The notes under the pieces were generated by a model. It ran no database searches. It saw nothing but the letters and a program-made list of their open reading frames with translations, and had not been told where the DNA came from. A stretch of DNA of 64,000 nucleotides, taken from Pezicula radicicola. Taxonomy: Eukaryota > Ascomycota > Leotiomycetes > Helotiales > Dermateaceae. The number at the start of each line of letters is the position of its first letter. Position 1 is the stretch's first letter. Below are positions 58,001-64,000 of this stretch, piece after piece. Location of the stretch: NCBI GenBank assembly GCA_003008705.1, contig PDUO01000015.1, positions 253,290 through 317,289 on the forward strand, written 5' to 3'. The position numbers and the translations under genes were made by a program.

Positions 58001-60106
58001 TAGCGATCATGAATTTGACAGGGATATCAGCAACGATTCCAGCCAATGCCTCCGTAAATGGATGGTAGAAAGCGTAGGAAGCCTGTTTTTCTACAATAGG
58101 ACGTTGGGCATAAAGGGAATTGATTTCGGAAATGGCGAGGAGTGCATTGAGGAGAATGGCGAAGAAAAGAACACCTCCTTTCTGGAAGAAGCTTGCTGTG
58201 TTGGTTGGAGTATTGTAGAAAATTGAGCCAATAATCAGAGCCATGACGATTTGACCAACGATAGTTGATACGGTTGAAGTTTTGTCGTTCCATAGCCGCT
58301 GATAGGCTCGGGTGGTGCAGTACTTGACTTGCATGGGAATACTAACGGTGTAAGGTGATTCAGGGCGGACATGTTTAGATTGCATCCCTTTCCGCGAATC
58401 TTGGAATTCCTCCAATGTTTTGCCTCCCATAGGAAACTCTTCTTCGTGGTCTTTGATGTCTTCCATCAAGGATTTATACAAGCTTGACTCTTTCCAATAT
58501 CTTTCGAACTCCTCGGGTGTTCTCGGGGGCCTGGCGCCTGCGCGTTCCTTTCTTTCTGTCGGATTTGTGACTGATGTCAGGAAGTCTCCGGTGGTTTGTC
58601 TAGGTGGACACTCATAACCCATGTCTAGAAAGTATTGTTTGGCTTCGTCGCAGGGACCGAAGTAAATTTGTCTCCCTTCATATAAGACGACTGCTTTGTC
58701 AAATTCGTCATAAATTGCTTGCGAGGCTTGGTAGATTGCCACAAGATGGACAGCTCCACTCAGATTGGCTGACATGCGAAGTGATTTGGTGAACTCCAAA
58801 GCTGTTGCCGCATCCAAACCTCTTGTCGAATTATCCCAAGAAGCAATTGGTGATCCTGCAAGTACCCTATTTCAATCGTTAGCAAAGCCCCGAAAAGCAC
58901 TATGGAAGAATACTGAATGGCACGGGGCTTACATCTCTGCTATGCTGACTCGCTTTCGTTCACCACCAGAAACACCCCGCACGAAGTCATTGCCGACCTT
59001 CGTATTGTAGGTATGTGAAAGACCAAAAACAGCCATGACAACCTGAGCTATGTGCTTAGCCCACCCCTCTCGGTCCATTCCTTCTATCAAACGTGTTTGG
59101 GGTGTGCGGCAACGAGCTGCAAATTCGAGAGTTTGCCCGACTGTAAGATGAGGGAAGTGCTTGTCAACTTCTTGATTATAAACGATCTCGCCTCGAAACT
59201 GTTTAAGCATCCTCTTCTGATCAATACCTTTTTACTGTCAGCTGGTTACTTATGAACAAAGATTGTGCGACAAACCATTATAATGAACCACAGATTGTGG
59301 CTTCATGTCTAACCCCATGAGCTCGCCCATTAGAGACTTGAGGAGTGTTGAGCAACCACTTCCAGGTCTACCAAGAACGACCAGCATCTCGCCTGATTTC
59401 AAGAGACCATCGAACTCGTTCAGAATGGTCTTCTCGGCGCCCTTTTCGAAGAACTCGCGAAATCTAAGGGGTGCTAACAGCAAAGACCCTACGTTCTTTT
59501 GTAGATTGATTGCAGAGCCAGAACCACACACTTTGAGGTTCTTGAATACTACGCCAGCTCGTCTTTGAATGATCTGCTTTTCATCCACCATTCGCATCAT
59601 CCTGTAATGTGTTAGCCTTAATATACAAATGTACCAAGCATAGCTTACATCCTAGACCACTTGTATACATCAAAATCTGTGGAACTTGGATCAAGCACGG
59701 GATCCCCAAAATTGATCCCATAGAGAGTGTCTCTTCGTTCCAGAACAGAAGAACGTGTATTAATCCTGGATATGCCACTAAAGTGAGATGCGATGCGCGA
59801 TAATTCTTCTCGATCACCAGCATGAATTGGTTCGAATTCTCTCCGGTCTCGGGTAGATCTGCTTGTTTGTGTCCTCTCAAGCTTGTCTGATTCATCGTCG
59901 GAGGTATCATCGTCGTTGACATGTGTTGTACTTGTTGGGACAGTCTCTAATGTCTCAATCTCGCTCTTTGCCCGGGGGACGTACTCGGTCGAGGTGGAAG
60001 CTTCGAAATTCTGTTGAGGGGGCATTGGCGACTCTCCATGGCGATCCAAGTCATCACTCAAAATGTTGTCGTTGCGCCTATAGGGAAATTCCCCTGGTGA
60101 AGTCAT
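55089..60106 (-). CDS. full-size PDR-type ABC transporter (ABC-G)
   Basis: Seven exons, complement(join(55089..56275,56331..57580,57693..57844,57903..58866,58933..59227,59276..59601,59649..60106)), give 1543 aa. The layout is (NBD-TMD)x2. The N-terminal NBD has the fungal-type degenerate Walker [17 protein letters not shown] and signature [16 protein letters not shown]1 follows ([37 protein letters not shown]). NBD2 has [17 protein letters not shown], a degenerate [16 protein letters not shown] signature and [15 protein letters not shown]2 ends the protein. It exports drugs, fungicides or metabolites across the plasma membrane. The start is ATG 60106; upstream in-frame codons are non-ATG. It is 33 kb from the terpene cluster, so no functional link is implied. 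Confidence 0.93.
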
Positions 60107-63061
60107 GGTTGTTATATTAGTAGTGACGTTGTTCTTCTCAACACTCGCGTGTCTACTGTGCTGACGTTGGACCAATGGCGAAGGTCAAAGGATCGCAAGT
60201 CGCAAGCAGAGAAGGGCGATTTGAGTTATGATGTTGGAATGCGAAAATATTGAAATACGAAGGATCTCTCCATATATAAATAAGATTGTAAACATCTGTC
60301 CGCTGTACCTGCGCTTAGTGTATCTTGCTACGAAAACACTGGGCAGACGCCCTGTGACGCCATGTCAGGCTCCCGCAACCAGCCAAATCGCCGGACGACG
60401 ACCGTAAAAACGGTTTGTCCAGTGTGGATGTTATGTTCCGGGACGAGCAACACCCCGCAATCCGAGTGCACAAAATGGGATAGGATCGGACTGTACTCGA
60501 GCACAAAGTAAGTGTGCGAAGGAAGAGTAAGCGGGCGTCGGTTCCCTGCATCCCATGGCCACCATCGTCATCAACCTCGTGAAAATTTGGGACATCTATC
60601 CGGAAGGGTCTTCTCGTTGGTCAATTAGAAAGCAAGGAGAGCGAGCTGAGCGATAAGCGTGTTGAGGCGTTTGGAGAGATGAAGGTTCCCACATGTGACA
60701 AAGGAGAAACACAAGGAACCGCCGCTCCTCCTCCTCCTCCATGAAAGTCTGTGAAGCGAATACGCCACGAACGCCTTGCATCAACCACAAGAATCCCTAG
60801 GTAGACAACAGACTCTCCTCATTACAGCATAAAGCCAGACCAGTTGTTTCATAAATCATCCACATCCACTCATTCTCCCCTTGTCCGAATACCGTGGGCG
60901 CAGCAGCAGCAGCCACGACAATGAAGATTAGTTCAACCGCAACCCGTTAAACCTTCGAAAGTTCGAGAATCGAGCTTACGCTGCAGTTCGAATCATGATG
61001 CCCAGGTAATACGAAAGTAGGCAAATGGGAAACAAGATGGGTCTGTTTTTGTTGATGGTGATGTGTTGTGAGATGAGGTGAGTTGAAGAGAGTTGAAGAG
61101 AGAGTTGGGAGCAATGGAAAAGACCTTCAAGCCCTATCCACGGCCCGTGCTGGTGTGGGGGGAGACCGTCCAGGGTGTCGCAATGTTTATTTCGACCTCT
61201 CCTCACGCCTGTCAACCTGCCCTGTACTGACGCTTTCTCGCCGTGAAAATTGGAGTGGGGACACCGAAATACCTTGAGTAACTCACTTGATTTGAGCGAC
61301 TCTTTTCATGGAGGTAAGTTAACTCTCTTCTGCTGTTGTATCTTTTTTGGCGTTCCTCGATTTTCGCTTGTGATTATTTGGCAAGGAATTGTACGTACAG
61401 ATGCAACTTTCTTTGGCTACAGCAAGCACCTAATAATTTATCTACCTATAATAATAATTTTTGCTAATAACGGGAGCAGACTGCTTAGACCTATGCCGGT
61501 GCGCCTATTCCTTCACGGCGTCTGACTGGTGGACAGTCTCGAGATCCTTACTCGTTATCTACCCTTCAAAGTACGAGCGCCGCACACACCTACTGGTAGA
61601 CTCATAAATGCCTATCAAAACAGACGCAGTGAAAAAGTCTCTTTGCAGCCTTTGCACGCATGGCCAAATCCGTCCTGGTGGAAGTCCGAACTCGAGCACT
61701 ACATGGATGCGCAGTTTCTGAGGGGAACATGGACTTCTAGATTCCCCGTGCCCGCTCTCTCGGATGTAAACTTCAGCGATCCCTGAATATACAAAAGAAA
61801 GTGTAGCATCAGTTTTGGCTGTACCTGTTCAAACCGAACAACATGACTGCCTTAGCGATGAGCAACGCGACATACATTCTAAACTCTACATGAACGAGAA
61901 GGCAGACAAATTGGATCATGAGATATGGATAGCTGTTCCGCAAATAAGCCACCAACAACAAAGCAGAATACGTTTGTTTTGATATATGGACCGATCTTTC
62001 CGGCGATGCCCTGCAGATCATTCGTGGCCACCCTCGTCGGAGTTTATCTTATCTCGCATCTCGGACACATTGTTATTGTGGCGGGGCGGGAGAACAACTG
62101 CATCCGCAAACACAGCCTACGATACTCGTAAAGCCAACAAAACAATCATCACATGAGAACGATGCCAGACAATTTATTCACGAAATATGCAGGCGATTGC
62201 GAGTCATGATTATCAATTGGAGAATGGGCATCCAAACTTCCCCAAATTCATTTATGGATATGTGTTATGGCAAGGGCCTAACAATTTCTTTGTTCTCCTG
62301 TACATCTCATGGAACAATTGAGCAATAATGTTTTCGAAATACCACAACAACGAAAGGTCATCGTATTCGAGTACCGGACGAGTGCCGGGATATGACGTTG
62401 ATCCCTAGATCCCGCCGCATTCGGCCGATCTGTTTCGGCCGGCCTTCCGAATTGCCAAATTCCAACCAGAAATAGTAACTTTCTTGGGAATTTTTGGGTT
62501 TACTGACGCTTTCGCCGAGACGAGCAAGACCCTTGGACAGGGATAGCTTCTTGGAGATCTGCCTTACAGTACCGAATACGCCGTATTTTACACGGGAGTG
62601 TGCTGTCCTGTTGTTGTTGTTGTTGTTAAATTGCCTTTCTTTCATCAGAGGGAAATACATTGTGCAATTTGTGGTAGGTACGGAGTACGCTAAGGTCTGC
62701 ATAGATTTCCAAGGCACTAGGGAAGTTCCAGACTCCGAAGATCAGGAACTTGATAGAGCTTAACTTTATGGGCGTAAGCCGCTTACATCAGCCATGACAC
62801 CACTCTCTAGCGCTTCCGGAAATCCTTCTGACTATCGCTCAGTATGAATGACAACCAACTCGACTTACACATTAATGTACTATACTGGCTCTCCGACTTA
62901 GCCCTTCAACACCTATTTGCACAATTGCACAATTGCACGCTACGCCCTCGGGAGGATACAATCTAGTATCCAGCTCAAGGTGAGTAACATCCGTTTTTAT
63001 TTTATTCGGCCTGCGGCATATCACGATGTCCCTAGTACTCTAGAAAGCTTGACTAGTTTAG
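60107..63061. other. intergenic, gene-poor
   Basis: ABC transporter promoter (60107-60600), then DNA without a credible gene. Frames at 60596-62763 show no family pattern. A (GTT)n tract sits near 62612-62627. Confidence 0.45.
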
Positions 63062-63318
63062 TACTATCCCCCCCCTAAACGAATGTTATTTACCCTAGGC
63101 GTACAAGGGGTACGACAGGGGCGTTCAGCGAGTAAAATCTACTGCTTCCATAGGGTGGCAAACCTCTCGAAGTTTCTATAAGCACCCAAACCTTTATAAA
63201 AGGCTATTTTATGGCCTGTGCAATAAGGTAGGCAAGGCTTCTGGCCACTAAGAGTATACCCTTTGAGCCCCGACACACAGACAGGCCCGAATAACATTCG
63301 TTTAGGGGGGGGATAGTA
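63062..63318. mobile_element. short TIR element (MITE-like), 257 bp
   Basis: The first 29 bp (63062-63090) and the last 29 bp (63290-63318) are perfect reverse complements, starting TACTATC followed by eight C, then CTAAACGAATGTTATT minus the shared C. The flanks are TAG on both sides (63059-63061 and 63319-63321), a possible 3-bp target duplication. The interior has no coding capacity. This fits a non-autonomous DNA transposon, with the 3-bp duplication pointing towards a PIF/Harbinger-like origin (inference). Confidence 0.75.
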
Positions 63319-64000
63319 TAGTAGTAAATTATATCACAAAAACTTTCCACACAACTTCCCGGGTACGAGCTTCAGTTGGGTAGTAAATGGAAATGGTTTA
63401 TATTGTCGGGATGATCCCAGGAACGTACGCCAAGCAAAGTAAGACTCGAATCTCTGCTATTTCTTTGAGTTTTTTACGACTCTCCTTCCTTCCCTACATC
63501 TACTAGCTACTTAGTCGTATTTAGTAGCTTTCTTGTTTTTCTTATACTTCTTTTATTATATACTACTAATAAGACTAAGATACCCGCTAGCCTAGGGAGA
63601 TCCTAACAAGAATAGGGGTAGGGCTAGCGCGGCCGCTTAGGGGCTCTTACTATTGGCTAATCATCTGGTTTGGGTCTATATAGTACTATAGAATAATGAT
63701 TAAGCTAATGCCCGACTCCCTAAGTGCTGTCCTACGGCATACTCGCACACCAAGCACTCACAATTGAACCCGCTATTAACGTTTCTTAGTGCCCTATAGG
63801 CTCCCATTATGCCCATATAGATGATAAGGCGACATAAATTGCGGTTGCGTAGTCACTTAAGCTCAGTTCCATTGACATAGATTGAGATACCTACTTCAAG
63901 TAAGCTACTCAAATCAGTGAATTATCCAAATCAACTCAGTTGTCTGATTCAGCTTAGTTACTAGCACAGTGATGAATTGATACAAAAATGTTTTTTAAGA
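63319..64000. other. AT-rich repeat-like end of window
   Basis: No gene. AT-rich with CTA/TAG-rich strings (63490-63600), like decayed transposon DNA. The unit may continue beyond the window. Confidence 0.4.

Noticed and set aside
61250..62763. Several 60-120 codon ORFs
   Set aside because: Mixed frames with no recognisable domain, no plausible intron links, and some driven by a GTT repeat.
1..64000. CRISPR array, rRNA or bacterial operon signals
   Set aside because: None seen. The gene structure is eukaryotic and the repeats lack regular spacer-repeat form.

Overview
The window is nuclear DNA of a filamentous ascomycete (Pezizomycotina; gene content and style suggest Leotiomycetes, which I hold only loosely). 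The evidence is many short GT-AG introns (about 47-97 bp), fungal gene families (Zn2Cys6 regulators, MCT-like and Dal5-like MFS, PDR ABC, acyltransferase-3, Rds1-type ferritin-like protein, ERG6-like methyltransferase), one intron-less tRNA-Ala and AT-rich decayed repeats. All exon models were read by hand from the sequence and checked for reading-frame continuity. They are not backed by transcripts.

Layout. 0.6-5.8 kb: a one-TM hypothetical protein, a zinc alcohol dehydrogenase and an MCT-like MFS gene with one in-frame TAG. 5.8-8.3 kb: gene-free decayed repeat sequence. 8.35-26.7 kb: an apparently uncharacterised terpenoid biosynthetic gene cluster. It holds an AflR-like Zn2Cys6 regulator (with a second decayed repeat block at 10.0-11.4 kb), a P450 of ent-kaurene-oxidase type, a PLP enzyme of the Cys/Met-metabolism (O-acetylhomoserine) family, an aristolochene-synthase-type sesquiterpene cyclase of 342 aa, an SDR, a second P450, an isopenicillin-N-synthase-like 2OG dioxygenase, a third P450 and a CmcJ/GA4-desaturase-like oxygenase. 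A shared promoter motif (CGGNNNGTTYCCTAA and close variants) occurs in most of its intergenic regions, including the two divergent promoters. 27.7-31.8 kb: gene fragments and low-complexity DNA. 32.2-37.6 kb: ZIP metal transporter, a broken GT8 glycosyltransferase and an intact GT8 paralogue. 38.7-41.6 kb: two acyltransferase-3 units in one reading frame separated by a single TAG. 41.6-45.0 kb: repeat-rich DNA. 45.0-54.5 kb: Rds1-like secreted protein, an 11-exon TauD-like dioxygenase, a Dal5-like MFS pseudogene, tRNA-Ala and an ERG6-like methyltransferase. 55.1-60.1 kb: a full PDR ABC transporter. 60.1-64 kb: gene-poor, with a short TIR element.

How the cluster may work (inference): the cyclase makes a C15 hydrocarbon from farnesyl diphosphate. 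Three P450s, two non-haem iron oxygenases and the SDR oxidise it. The PLP enzyme could join an amino-acid-derived C4 unit or sulfur, giving a sesquiterpenoid with an amino-acid- or sulfur-derived part. No intact transporter lies inside the cluster. The nearest exporter candidate (4.2-5.8 kb) carries a nonsense codon.

Two window-wide themes: several genes have decayed through Trp-to-stop and frameshift changes, and many genes between about 40 and 57 kb switch, within single exons, from C-rich to G/T-rich coding-strand composition.
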